A stretch of DNA of 64,000 bases, taken from assembly GCA_025964695.1 (NCBI GenBank), contig JAOPYK010000098.1:108612-172611 (forward strand). The letters run 5' to 3'. The first letter of the stretch is position 1. The number at the start of each line of letters is the position of its first letter. Positions 52,365-60,389 of the stretch are shown one piece after another. The notes under the pieces were generated by a model. The model was not told the origin of the DNA and did not search any database. It was given only the letters and a program-made list of their open reading frames with translations. Both the position numbers and the translations under genes were made by a program. The stretch comes from Streptosporangiaceae bacterium. GTDB lineage: Bacteria > Actinomycetota > Actinomycetes > Streptosporangiales > Streptosporangiaceae.

Positions 52365-54011
52365 TCAGAAGGCGCCGGCCCGCCGCAGTGCGCGTGGCCG
52401 CCCATCGGGGTCGAAGACGCCGCGGTAGAGCGGTGTGGCCCACGCCTTGGTCCATCGTGAAAGGTCCGGTTGCCGGTAGGCCCGGAGCCGTCCCGGTGGC
52501 CGGGGCCCATGCCGGCCGGCGTCGTGCCAGGCGTCGAGGGCGGCGGCCGACGCGGCGAACGCCTTGAAGAGCGATCGCGGATCGCAAAGGTCGGTGTCGG
52601 CCTCGTCGGTGCCGGGTCGGTCCAGATGCTCACGATTGAGACCCAAGCGCAGGTCACGGGCGTAGACGCGGGCGGGCCGGCCGGGCTCCCCGGGAAAGCG
52701 CGGTTCGCGTGGGTCGGGCGTCTCGTCGAGGACGGCGCAGCTCAGTTCGGAGTCATGGGTCCAGGAGCGGAGGTTGAAGTTGTCCGATCCCACGCACGCC
52801 CAGGCGTCATCCACCACGCAGACCTTGGCGTGTACGTAGACGGGGGTGCCCTCGTGGTTCTCCAGCCCGTAGACGGCCACCCGGTCGCCGCCGCCGCGAC
52901 GGAGCATGTCCAGCGCCAGGCCGTGTCCGAGCAGATTGGGAGGCAGCGACAGCCGCCCATCCTGGTCGGGGAAGCGGGGGATGACGGCGATCATGTGCAG
53001 CCCGGGATTGGCGGCGAGGGCCTCGGCGAACGGTGCCGCCACCTGAGGGGACCAGAGGTACTGGTCCTCGAGATAGATCAGGCCCCTGGCCCGGTTGAGC
53101 ACCTTGTGATAGCTGCGGGCGATGCTGCGCTCGCCGTCCGGGGCGAAGCTGTAGCCGTGCCACCGGCGCGGGTAGGTACGCAGCAGCTGCACGGTGTGCG
53201 GGCCACAGTGCGGCGGGTCGGGCGGCTGGGGCGGCAGCGGGTCGGGACGGGTGTCCTCGCGCTGCAGGAGGGCGCGCAGCCGATGCGCCGGATTGCGGGT
53301 CAGCGGAGCGGGGTCCTCCCAGCGTTCGCGGAAGACGGCCTCCACGTCGCCGACCGCCGGGCCGCGGATCTCCACCTGGGCGTCATGCCACGGTGGCCGG
53401 CTCCCGTAGACCTTGGCCATCGGCTGTGCCTGCGGATCTCCCTTGTGCGCGGCATCGTCGTGCCGGCTGCGGCACAGGTCGATCCCGCCGACGTACGCCA
53501 CGTCCAGCTCGGGCCGGCCGATGTGCCGCAGCACGATGAACTTCTGGTGATGCGAGCCACCGGGCCGTACCCGCATGTCCAGCAGACATTCCCCGCCGGC
53601 CGCCTCGATCTCTTCACCCAGATGCCGGTTCTCCGCCTCGCTGAACTGCAACCGGTCCAGATGTGACCGCCACACCAGCCCTTTGACGATCACCCCGCGC
53701 CGCGCCGCGTGGCACAGCACCTCGGAGACCTCGACACCGTCGGCGAGCAGTTCGTCCGGGTCGCCGCGCCAGTCGGTGAACATGAGCAGATCGCCTGCCC
53801 GCAGCCCGCGTACGGCGGCCAGCAGTTCGGTGAAGTAGGCGGTGCCGTGCACCAGCGGCCGGACGCTGTTGCCGGTCGACCACGCCACCTCGCCCTCATG
53901 CCGGTCGTCCAGGCGGGTCGCGGGGTTTCCGCGTTCCCGCTGGGTGAGCAGCCATTCCTGCGGATCCTGGGTCACCGGAGCCATCTCAGCCGTCATTTCC
54001 GGGGTCGTCAT
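52365..54011 (-). CDS. Phospholipase D-family protein (two HKD motifs)
   Basis: A 548-residue member of the PLD superfamily. The two catalytic motifs are GGSHHQKFIVL (about 160-170) and YVHAKVCVVDDAWACVGSDNFNLRS (about 383-407). PLD-fold enzymes hydrolyse or transfer phosphodiester bonds, for example phospholipids or cardiolipin synthesis; the non-membrane N-terminus and lack of membrane segments argue against a cardiolipin synthase. It lies 18 bp after the DUF1206 gene and is probably cotranscribed with it. Confidence 0.88.
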   Translation of the reverse strand: MTTPEMTAEMAPVTQDPQEWLLTQRERGNPATRLDDRHEGEVAWSTGNSVRPLVHGTAYFTELLAAVRGLRAGDLLMFTDWRGDPDELLADGVEVSEVLCHAARRGVIVKGLVWRSHLDRLQFSEAENRHLGEEIEAAGGECLLDMRVRPGGSHHQKFIVLRHIGRPELDVAYVGGIDLCRSRHDDAAHKGDPQAQPMAKVYGSRPPWHDAQVEIRGPAVGDVEAVFRERWEDPAPLTRNPAHRLRALLQREDTRPDPLPPQPPDPPHCGPHTVQLLRTYPRRWHGYSFAPDGERSIARSYHKVLNRARGLIYLEDQYLWSPQVAAPFAEALAANPGLHMIAVIPRFPDQDGRLSLPPNLLGHGLALDMLRRGGGDRVAVYGLENHEGTPVYVHAKVCVVDDAWACVGSDNFNLRSWTHDSELSCAVLDETPDPREPRFPGEPGRPARVYARDLRLGLNREHLDRPGTDEADTDLCDPRSLFKAFAASAAALDAWHDAGRHGPRPPGRLRAYRQPDLSRWTKAWATPLYRGVFDPDGRPRALRRAGAF

Positions 54012-54029
54012 GTCATGCGCCGCGAGACG

Positions 54030-54896
54030 TCAGGCGTGCTGCGTGCCCCGCCCGGGCCGCACCTTGCGCCAGCGGGCCTCACAGCAGGAGTAGACGCCGA
54101 AGGTGACCAGGCCGAGGGCGACGGCGATCAGCAGCCAGGGACCGAGCGGTGTCGTGGCGAGCTTGCGCAGCGCGCCGTCGATGCCCTGGCTCTGCTTCGG
54201 GTCGAAGTTGATGGCGGCCACGGCCAGGAACACGCCGACCACACCGAAGACGACTCCGCGCGCGGCGTACCCGATGGCGCCCAGGGTCTCGACGACCTTG
54301 CGGGTCTGCGGGCTCATCTGCCCGAGCTTCAGATGCTTGCGGAACGTCTTGCGGATTGCGCCCACGACGATGCCGACGGCGGCGCCTGTCACGATCACGC
54401 CGATCAGCAGGACGAGCCAACGGCCTCCGGTGTAGCCCATGAGGCGTGCGGTGAAGTCCTTGGACTGCTTGTTGCTGGAGCTCTGACCCCCGACGCTCAG
54501 CAGGAAGCCGGCGATGCTGACACAGACGAAGGCATAGAAGATCCCGCGAGCCAGTGAGGCCAGCCGCTTGGTCGCCTTGTGCCCGTCGGGATCAGCCTGG
54601 CCGTACGCCGCCTCCGCGAGCCGCCACACCGACAGACCACCGAAGCCTACGGCGAGCAGCCACAGCACCAGGGTGCCGCCCGGATGCTCGGCAATGGCGT
54701 GCAGCGCACCGTTACGGTCGGCCTCCTTGCCCCCGCCGCCCAGCCCGATCTGCACGGCCAGAATCCCGATCAGCACGTAGTTGACGCCCCGGGCCACCAG
54801 CCCCGCGCGAGCCAGCCACTCCATCCACCGGCTGGAGGCGGCATCACTCCCGGCTTGCTGGACCGTACGATTCGCGCTCCGCATGTTCACGGCCAT
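54030..54896 (-). CDS. DUF1206-family membrane protein
   Basis: A 288-residue protein with six membrane segments arranged as three DUF1206 repeats of two (LARAGLVARGVNYVLIGILAVQIGL, LASLARGIFYAFVCVSIAGFLL, TLGAIGYAARGVVFGVVGVFLA). The repeated glycine-arginine pattern at the start of each unit is the family's hallmark. Function is unknown. ATG 54896 is used; a GTG one codon upstream is possible. It precedes the PLD gene, an arrangement consistent with a lipid- or envelope-related role. Confidence 0.9.
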   Translation of the reverse strand: MAVNMRSANRTVQQAGSDAASSRWMEWLARAGLVARGVNYVLIGILAVQIGLGGGGKEADRNGALHAIAEHPGGTLVLWLLAVGFGGLSVWRLAEAAYGQADPDGHKATKRLASLARGIFYAFVCVSIAGFLLSVGGQSSSNKQSKDFTARLMGYTGGRWLVLLIGVIVTGAAVGIVVGAIRKTFRKHLKLGQMSPQTRKVVETLGAIGYAARGVVFGVVGVFLAVAAINFDPKQSQGIDGALRKLATTPLGPWLLIAVALGLVTFGVYSCCEARWRKVRPGRGTQHA

Positions 54897-54939
54897 CACG
54901 TCTTTCTACCTGCGCGGTCGAACGGGGGTGCCCGACCGG

Positions 54940-55074
54940 TCAACGCCAGTGCACCACTACCCGTATGGATCCCCCGAAACGTCCGGACAGGGCAGCGGCC
55001 GCCCGCCCGGAGGTCTTCGCCTGTCCGGTGGCCACCTGCACGGCGGCCGCGGCGGTCCGGCGGACCAGGTTCAC
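54940..55074 (-). CDS. Possible small hypothetical protein
   Basis: A 44-residue basic frame (NLVRRTAAAAVQVATGQAKT then SGRAAAALSGRFGGSIRVVV) starting at GTG 55074 with GAGGAGG upstream. Third-position GC is high only downstream of this point, which argues for the short start rather than GTG 55146. It has no recognised family. It could be the first gene of the DUF1206-PLD unit or a chance frame. Confidence 0.35.
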   Translation of the reverse strand: MNLVRRTAAAAVQVATGQAKTSGRAAAALSGRFGGSIRVVVHWR

Positions 55075-55169
55075 CAAGCGCTCCTCCTCGGCCGCCGCTA
55101 CCCTAGTAAGGTCACCCTGTGCAGTTGAAGGACTGCGTTCCGTCACATTGGGTCACATCGGGGGTTGCC

Positions 55170-55382
55170 ATGGCGATGCGTGTACTCGATCGCAGGCTGG
55201 AACGGGTCTTGGCACAGCTGGCGTTCGGCACCACCGCCGAGGATGCCGACGCCGCCTTCGCCCGGCTGGACCTCGACGGTTCCCAGACCCTCACGGTCGC
55301 GGAACTCGTGGAGGCGGCCCGGGAGTTCTACACCGGCGACGACTCCGAGGCCACGGGCAACCGGCTGTTCGGGCCCCTTTAG
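55170..55382 (+). CDS. Short EF-hand protein
   Basis: A 70-residue protein with one clear EF-hand loop (DLDGSQTLTVAEL, in AFARLDLDGSQTLTVAELVEAAREFYTG) and the C-terminal tail TGNRLFGPL typical of actinomycete EF-hand proteins. Those are usually longer, with two to four EF hands, so this looks like the C-terminal unit alone. In the loop the third ligand Asp is replaced by Ser, as some functional loops show. ATG 55170 is used. It is 59 bp before a Ca2+/cation antiporter gene, in the same direction. Confidence 0.65.
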   Translation: MAMRVLDRRLERVLAQLAFGTTAEDADAAFARLDLDGSQTLTVAELVEAAREFYTGDDSEATGNRLFGPL

Positions 55383-55441
55383 CGGCAGGCCGCCTTCGCC
55401 CGGACGCCACGCTGATCTGCTGTGGGAAGGCCTGCCCGGAC

Positions 55442-56479
55442 ATGATCCATTTCGTGTTGCTCGTCGTATGCGCGGTGGCGATCTACCTCTCCTGTGAGTG
55501 GTTCGTCAACGCGGTGGAATGGCTCGGCCGGCGCCTCAACGTGGGGCAGGTCGCGGTGGGCACCATCCTCGCGGCGTTCGGCACCGCCCTGCCGGAGTCG
55601 GTGGTGACCTTCGTGGCCGTGGTCTTCGGCTCCAGCCCCGAGCAGAAGGACATTGGTGTCGGCGCGGCGATGGGCGGCCCGCTGGTGCTGTCGACAGTCG
55701 CCTATGCGGCCACCGGCGCCATGCTGCTGGTCGCACGCCGCAAGCGTCAGATCCCCGCCGGCGACGCATCCGGGACCTCCGGCAAGCGTGAGGTCGGCAC
55801 GCCACAGGACATGGCCCGGCTGGCCAGGGATCAGCGCTGGTTCCTGGCGGTGTTCGTGGTCAAGGTGTCACTCGGCCTGGTGGCGTTCGCCTTCAAACCG
55901 TGGCTAGGCCTGCTGTTCTTCGCCACCTACGCGGTCTATTTCTGGCGTGAGATGCGCGGTGGCGACGATGGTGATCAGGAGCTCGAGGTGAAGCTGGAGC
56001 CGTTGAAGCTGCGGCCCCGCACCGACCCCCCCGAGACATGGGCGGTGCTGGCACAGACGCTGGTGACCTTGGTGATCATTTTCCTGGCCTCGCAGGTGTT
56101 CGTGAAGCAGCTGGACGCGATCGGGCCGCTCCTGGGCCTGCCCGCGGCGGTGACCGCGCTGCTGCTGTCCCCGATCGCCACCGAACTGCCCGAGATCATG
56201 AACGCGATCATCTGGGTGAGGCAGGGTAAGGCCAGGCTGGCGCTGGCCAACATCTCCGGCGCCATGATGATCCAGGCCACTGTGCCCAGTGGGCTGGGCC
56301 TGCTGTTCACTCCGTGGAGGTTCGACGCCTCCCTCATCTGGTCCGCCGTCATCACCATGGCCGGGATCGTCTATCTGCTGACGTTGATGAGAGCCCGCAA
56401 GCTCACTCCGGGCCGCCTGGCCTCGGCCGGTGTCCTTTACCTGGTCTTCGTCGCCGGCCTCCTGCCGATCCTGCGCTGA
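55442..56479 (+). CDS. Sodium/calcium exchanger-family antiporter
   Basis: A 345-residue membrane protein of the CaCA superfamily with about ten segments in two inverted halves. The alpha repeats are VGTILAAFGTALPESVVTFVAVVFG and ALLLSPIATELPEIMNAIIWVRQG, each with the conserved Glu (PES, PEI) that binds the cation. It exchanges Ca2+ or another cation for Na+ or H+. ATG 55442 is chosen; longer frames start upstream of the EF-hand gene. The EF-hand neighbour suggests a calcium-related unit. Confidence 0.9.
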   Translation: MIHFVLLVVCAVAIYLSCEWFVNAVEWLGRRLNVGQVAVGTILAAFGTALPESVVTFVAVVFGSSPEQKDIGVGAAMGGPLVLSTVAYAATGAMLLVARRKRQIPAGDASGTSGKREVGTPQDMARLARDQRWFLAVFVVKVSLGLVAFAFKPWLGLLFFATYAVYFWREMRGGDDGDQELEVKLEPLKLRPRTDPPETWAVLAQTLVTLVIIFLASQVFVKQLDAIGPLLGLPAAVTALLLSPIATELPEIMNAIIWVRQGKARLALANISGAMMIQATVPSGLGLLFTPWRFDASLIWSAVITMAGIVYLLTLMRARKLTPGRLASAGVLYLVFVAGLLPILR

Positions 56480-56626
56480 CGCGGGCTGGGGCGGCCGGCC
56501 ATCCGCTAGAGAAGCCCAGGTCAAGGCCGGTGCGTCGGGAGACCCCGCGAGGCCGGCCGTGTTGGGTAGTGTCGAATTGAGTGGGTTCGGGCCCACGGAC
56601 CTCTCCGATGGAGGGAGGTGGCGACG

Positions 56627-57325
56627 ATGTTCATCGACCGGGTGGACGCTGGGCGGCGCCTGGCGGAGCGGCTGGTCGCCCTGCGGGGCGAGGATCTCGT
56701 CGTGCTGGGGCTGCCCCGGGGGGGTGTGCCGGTGGCCTTCGAGATCGCGCGGGCCCTGGACGCGCGGCTTGACGTCATCGTCGTCCGCAAGCTGGGTGTG
56801 CCCCGCCAGCCGGAGCTGGCCATGGGCGCCCTCGGCGAGGGCGGGGTACGGATCGTCAACGACGACATCGTGCACAAAGGGCACATCAGGCCCGACCAGA
56901 TGGCCGAGGTGCAGGAGCGGGAACAGGCCGAACTCCAGGAGCGGGACCGGCGATTCCGCGCAGGGCGTTCCCGGGTGCCGCTGACCGGCCGTACGGCCCT
57001 CATCGTCGACGACGGGGTGGCCACGGGGTCGACGGCACGGGCCGCGTGCCGGGTGGCCCGCGCCCAGGGCGCGAAGCGGGTCGTGCTGGCGGTGCCCGTG
57101 GGGGACTCCGGGGTGATCGAGAGCCTGCGCCGCGACGCCGACGAGGTGATCTGCCTGGAGGAGCCGAGCCTGTTCTACGCCGTCGGCGAGTGGTACGAGA
57201 ACTTCGAACAGGTGGCGGACGAGGTCGTCGTCGGGCTGCTGGACCAGGCCCCGGTGCCGCCGCTCTCCCGGCCGGACCCTGACCCAGACCCGGACCGGCA
57301 CCCGGACCGGATGAGGCTGAACTGA
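56627..57325 (+). CDS. Phosphoribosyltransferase-family protein
   Basis: A 232-residue type I PRTase fold protein. The PRPP-binding motif is TALIVDDGVATGSTARAAC; the N-terminal region has VVLGLPRGGVPVAFEIARALDA with the flexible-loop context VIVVRKLGVPRQPELAMGA. Such stand-alone members in actinobacteria sit with dormancy, acetate kinase and hydrolase genes and rarely have a known substrate. ATG 56627 with GGGAGG 8 nt upstream is preferred to GTG 56618. A Pro/Asp-rich C-terminal tail follows. CapA lies 9 bp downstream. Confidence 0.88.
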   Translation: MFIDRVDAGRRLAERLVALRGEDLVVLGLPRGGVPVAFEIARALDARLDVIVVRKLGVPRQPELAMGALGEGGVRIVNDDIVHKGHIRPDQMAEVQEREQAELQERDRRFRAGRSRVPLTGRTALIVDDGVATGSTARAACRVARAQGAKRVVLAVPVGDSGVIESLRRDADEVICLEEPSLFYAVGEWYENFEQVADEVVVGLLDQAPVPPLSRPDPDPDPDRHPDRMRLN

Positions 57326-57334
57326 CGAGGGGCG

Positions 57335-58300
57335 ATGTCCATCACACTGGCCTTGGCGGGCGACACGATGCTCGGACGCGGCGTCGCCGACCGCCTCGCC
57401 ACGGTGGCCCCGGCCGACCTTTTCTCCGAAGCGCTGCGTGAGGTGTTCACGACGGCGGATCTGACCGTCCTCAACCTTGAGTGCTGCGTCTCCACCCGAG
57501 GCGAGCCCTGGGACAGTCCTGGCAAGAGGTTCCATTTCCGGGCGCCCCCGTCGGCGGTTGAGGCACTGGTGGCACTCGGAACGGACTGCGTCACGCTGGC
57601 CAACAACCATGCGCTGGACTTCGGGCCTGACGCGCTCGCCGACACCCGTGACCACCTTGCCCGGGCCGGGATCCACACGGTGGGCGCGGGCGCGGACCGG
57701 GCGCAGGCGCGGGCCCCCGTGATGCTGGAGACCAGGGGAGTGCGGGTGGCCGTGCTGGGCGTCACCGACCATCCCGTGGACTTCGCCGCCGCTGCGGATC
57801 GGCCCGGAGTCGCCTACGCCGACCTGCGTTCCGGCGTCCCGGGCTGGCTGTTGGACCAGGTCGGGCGGTTGCGTGCGGAGGCCGATGCCGTGCTCGTCAC
57901 CCCACACTGGGGCCCCAACATGATCGCCGAGCCGCTTCCGTACGTACACGAGGCGGCCGGCCTGCTCGTAGGCGCCGGGGCGACGCTAGTGGCCGGGCAT
58001 TCCGCGCATGTGTTCCATGGCGTGGCCTGGCCGGTTCTGTACGACCTCGGCGACCTGATCGACGACTACGTGGTGGACAGATGCCTGCGCAATGACCTTG
58101 GTGTGATGTTCCTGGTCACCCTGGACGAACGTGGCCTGTCGGAGGTGGCGGCGGTGCCCCTGTCGCTGGACCGCTGCCATACCCGGCTGGCAGAGGACGC
58201 CGACCGGGCCTGGATCCGGGACCGCTTCAACGCGGCCTGCGCCGAGTTCGGCACGCGCGTGCGGGACGAGGACGGCCGGCTCATCGCCGAGACCGGATGA
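57335..58300 (+). CDS. CapA-family metallophosphatase-like protein
   Basis: A 321-residue CapA/PgsA-fold protein with the full motif set: LALAGDTMLGRG, VLNLECCVS, TLANNHALDFG, VTPHWGPNM and VAGHSAHVFHG. The fold is calcineurin-like, and the family is tied to poly-gamma-glutamate or capsule synthesis where studied. This copy has no membrane anchor or signal peptide, so it is likely cytoplasmic and not part of a Pgs complex. It follows the PRTase gene by 9 bp with its own GAGGGG site. Confidence 0.9.
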   Translation: MSITLALAGDTMLGRGVADRLATVAPADLFSEALREVFTTADLTVLNLECCVSTRGEPWDSPGKRFHFRAPPSAVEALVALGTDCVTLANNHALDFGPDALADTRDHLARAGIHTVGAGADRAQARAPVMLETRGVRVAVLGVTDHPVDFAAAADRPGVAYADLRSGVPGWLLDQVGRLRAEADAVLVTPHWGPNMIAEPLPYVHEAAGLLVGAGATLVAGHSAHVFHGVAWPVLYDLGDLIDDYVVDRCLRNDLGVMFLVTLDERGLSEVAAVPLSLDRCHTRLAEDADRAWIRDRFNAACAEFGTRVRDEDGRLIAETG

Positions 58301-58352
58301 CCGCAAGCCCGCTCAGGATGCCGACCGTCACCCGCGGGGAGCCGGACGCCGA

Positions 58353-59450
58353 TCAGTCGGGCAGGACGGAACGCACCTCGATCACGATCTGCTGGATCTC
58401 CCCGGTCGGGACGACCAGGACGGGGACCGCGGCTCCGGGAGCGCTCACGACCGTGTCCTCGGAGAGGACTCCGGCCGATCCGAGCCCGCCACAGATCCCC
58501 AGCACGCCGAGGCCGGCGCAGATCTCCTCCCGGACCTCCGGCTGGTCCTCGCCGATCTCACCGGTGAAGACCAGCGCATCGACGCGGTCGAGAGAGGCGG
58601 CCATGGCCGCGATCGCGCGCCGCGCCCGGTGGGTGAAGACCGCCAGCGCGAGCGCGGCTGCGGCGTCGCCCGAGGCCCGGCTCTTCACCAGCTCACGGGT
58701 GTCTCCTGAAGTTCCAGAGAGCCCGGTGAGGCCCGAGCGCCGGTTCAGTGCCTCCGTCATCTCCTCGGCGGTCAGACCGTGTTCGGTCGCCAGCCAGAGC
58801 AGCAGCCCGGGGTCGACGGTGCCGCTGCGGCGGCTCATCACCATCCCCTCCAGCGGGGTGAACCCCATGGTGGTGTCCACGCTGCGCCCCGCCCGCACGG
58901 CGGTGGCCGAACAGCCGCCGCCGAGGTGGGTGAGTACGACCTGGAGCCGATCGGCGGGACGGCCGAGAAGTTCCGCCGACCGGGCCAGTGTCCACTCGTA
59001 CGACAGTCCGTGAAATCCATACCGGCGTATCCCATACCGCTCCCGCCACTCCGCCGGCAGGGCGTAAACGTACGCGGCCTCCGGGAGGCCGGCATGGAAG
59101 GCCGTGTCGAAGCAGGCGACGTGCGGCACGTCCGCCAGCACCCTGCGGGCCTCGTCGAGCGCGGCCAGTGCCGGTGGCACGTGCAGCGGGGCCAGCTTCG
59201 CCACCAGGTCCAGCCGGGCGCGGACCTCCTCGTCCACCAGTCTCGGTGCCCTCAGATCAGGGCCGCCGTGCACGATCCGATGCCCGACCGCGTCGATCGG
59301 AACGTCCCCGCCCGCCAGTTCGCGCAACGCCTGCACGGTGTCCTGCGAGCTGGGGTCCTCGAGATCCTGTCCGGCGTGCACCGCGCCATCGTCGGCCACC
59401 ACCCTGAGGTGCAGACTTCCGGAACCAGCATCGACGACCAGCACGTTCAT
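58353..59450 (-). CDS. ackA: Acetate kinase
   Basis: A 365-residue acetate/propionate kinase, interconverting acetate plus ATP and acetyl phosphate. Features: NVLVVDAGSGSLHLRV at the N-terminus, GHRIVHGG, FDTAFHAGLP, RRYGFHGLSYEW, THLGGGCSATAV, DTTMGFTPLEGMVMSRRSG and DALVFTGEIGED. The first motif has GSLHLR in place of the common NSSSLK-type, so the enzyme may be somewhat divergent, and it is shorter than the usual 400. ATG 59450 follows AGGAGAG. No phosphotransacetylase gene is near; it converges on the CapA gene. Confidence 0.9.
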   Translation of the reverse strand: MNVLVVDAGSGSLHLRVVADDGAVHAGQDLEDPSSQDTVQALRELAGGDVPIDAVGHRIVHGGPDLRAPRLVDEEVRARLDLVAKLAPLHVPPALAALDEARRVLADVPHVACFDTAFHAGLPEAAYVYALPAEWRERYGIRRYGFHGLSYEWTLARSAELLGRPADRLQVVLTHLGGGCSATAVRAGRSVDTTMGFTPLEGMVMSRRSGTVDPGLLLWLATEHGLTAEEMTEALNRRSGLTGLSGTSGDTRELVKSRASGDAAAALALAVFTHRARRAIAAMAASLDRVDALVFTGEIGEDQPEVREEICAGLGVLGICGGLGSAGVLSEDTVVSAPGAAVPVLVVPTGEIQQIVIEVRSVLPD

Positions 59451-60137
59451 GCGGCTCTCCTGTCCGGATGGGGCCGTACGGGTGGGGCGACGTTCACGCG
59501 AGGGGCCATGCCCAGCCTCGGCACGGGGAATCCGGTTACCTTGCCGCGGGCGCCGCGGGCGCCGCGGGCGAGGAGGGCACCGCCGCGCCGTTTTCGGATC
59601 TTCAATCCGTGAAATTGGCCGTGGGATGCCAAATCGGGGACGCCTCAAGACCTCGGCCCGGGCGACGAAGGCCAATCGGGCGGACGGTGACCTCGGTGGC
59701 CGGTCACCCCTGCGGGCAGGACGGCTGGGGCTGTAAAGCTGGGGCTGTAAGGCTCAGGCGGGAAGGCTGGGGCGGGAAGGCCCGGGCGGGAAGGCCCGGG
59801 CGGGAAGGCTGGGGCGGAAGGGCTCGGTGGCAAGGCTCAGGCGGAAGGCTGGAGCGGGGGGTTCGGTCAGCAAGGCTGGCCAGGACGGACGGCTGCGGCA
59901 GAAGAGGTCGCCGACGGGACGCCGCTTCGCGTTGCCGCGGGGCTCCCGGGCTCATCGGGTAAATCTTGTCCGTTCTGGTCGGAGTATTGCCGGATTTGGT
60001 GGGTACACACCGCGATGACTCAGGCAGGCTTCTCGCCGATACCGGGAATCGGGCGTCGGCCGAGGGAATGGGCCTACCTGGGTTGCTCGTCTCCGGCGAG
60101 CTGTATTCCTAGATGAAGAAAGTGCGGGTGTACAGAT
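59451..60137. other. Gene-poor region with tandem repeats
   Basis: This 687-bp gap, between the acetate kinase start and a small membrane protein, shows no convincing gene. Besides the tandem-repeat array at 59725-59875, reported separately, only GC-rich non-coding sequence was seen. Confidence 0.6.
59725..59875. repeat. Tandem repeats, 12-14 bp unit AAGGCTGGGGCGGG
   Basis: A run of ten or more degenerate copies of AAGGCTGGGGCGGG and AAGGCCCGGGCGGG. The G-rich strand could form quadruplex-like structures. It lies upstream of ackA, about 275 bp from its start. Confidence 0.85.
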
Positions 60138-60335
60138 ATGCGCATCGGATCAGTGTTGGTCGTCCTGTGGCTGGTCATTGGTGCCATCGCCGCCGGCCAG
60201 CGTCACTACTACAGCGGATCTGTCGACAACTGCGCCAAGGCGAGCACCATCATCGTGACCATTATCGCGGGTCCTCTCAACTACATCGGTGTGAACCCGA
60301 AGATCCAGTGTCACACGCCGCAACCCAGCAAGTGA
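60138..60335 (+). CDS. Small membrane protein
   Basis: A 65-residue protein with an N-terminal membrane segment (VLVVLWLVIGAIAAGQRHYY) and a second hydrophobic stretch (ASTIIVTIIAGPLNYIGVNP) between two cysteines. The pattern GAIAAGQRxYY, then one Cys, then LNYxGxNPKIxC is widespread in actinobacteria, where it carries no assigned function. ATG 60138 is the only good start. It converges on the histidine kinase gene. Confidence 0.8.
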   Translation: MRIGSVLVVLWLVIGAIAAGQRHYYSGSVDNCAKASTIIVTIIAGPLNYIGVNPKIQCHTPQPSK

Positions 60336-60389
60336 CCTCTCGACTCCAGTGCCCCGAAGTGGCCCCCGTCCATGACGTTTTCAGTGCGA

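Noticed and set aside
55904..57949. A 681-codon minus-strand open frame
   Set aside because: Antisense to the antiporter, PRTase and CapA genes; spans three real genes and has no domain or ribosome site.
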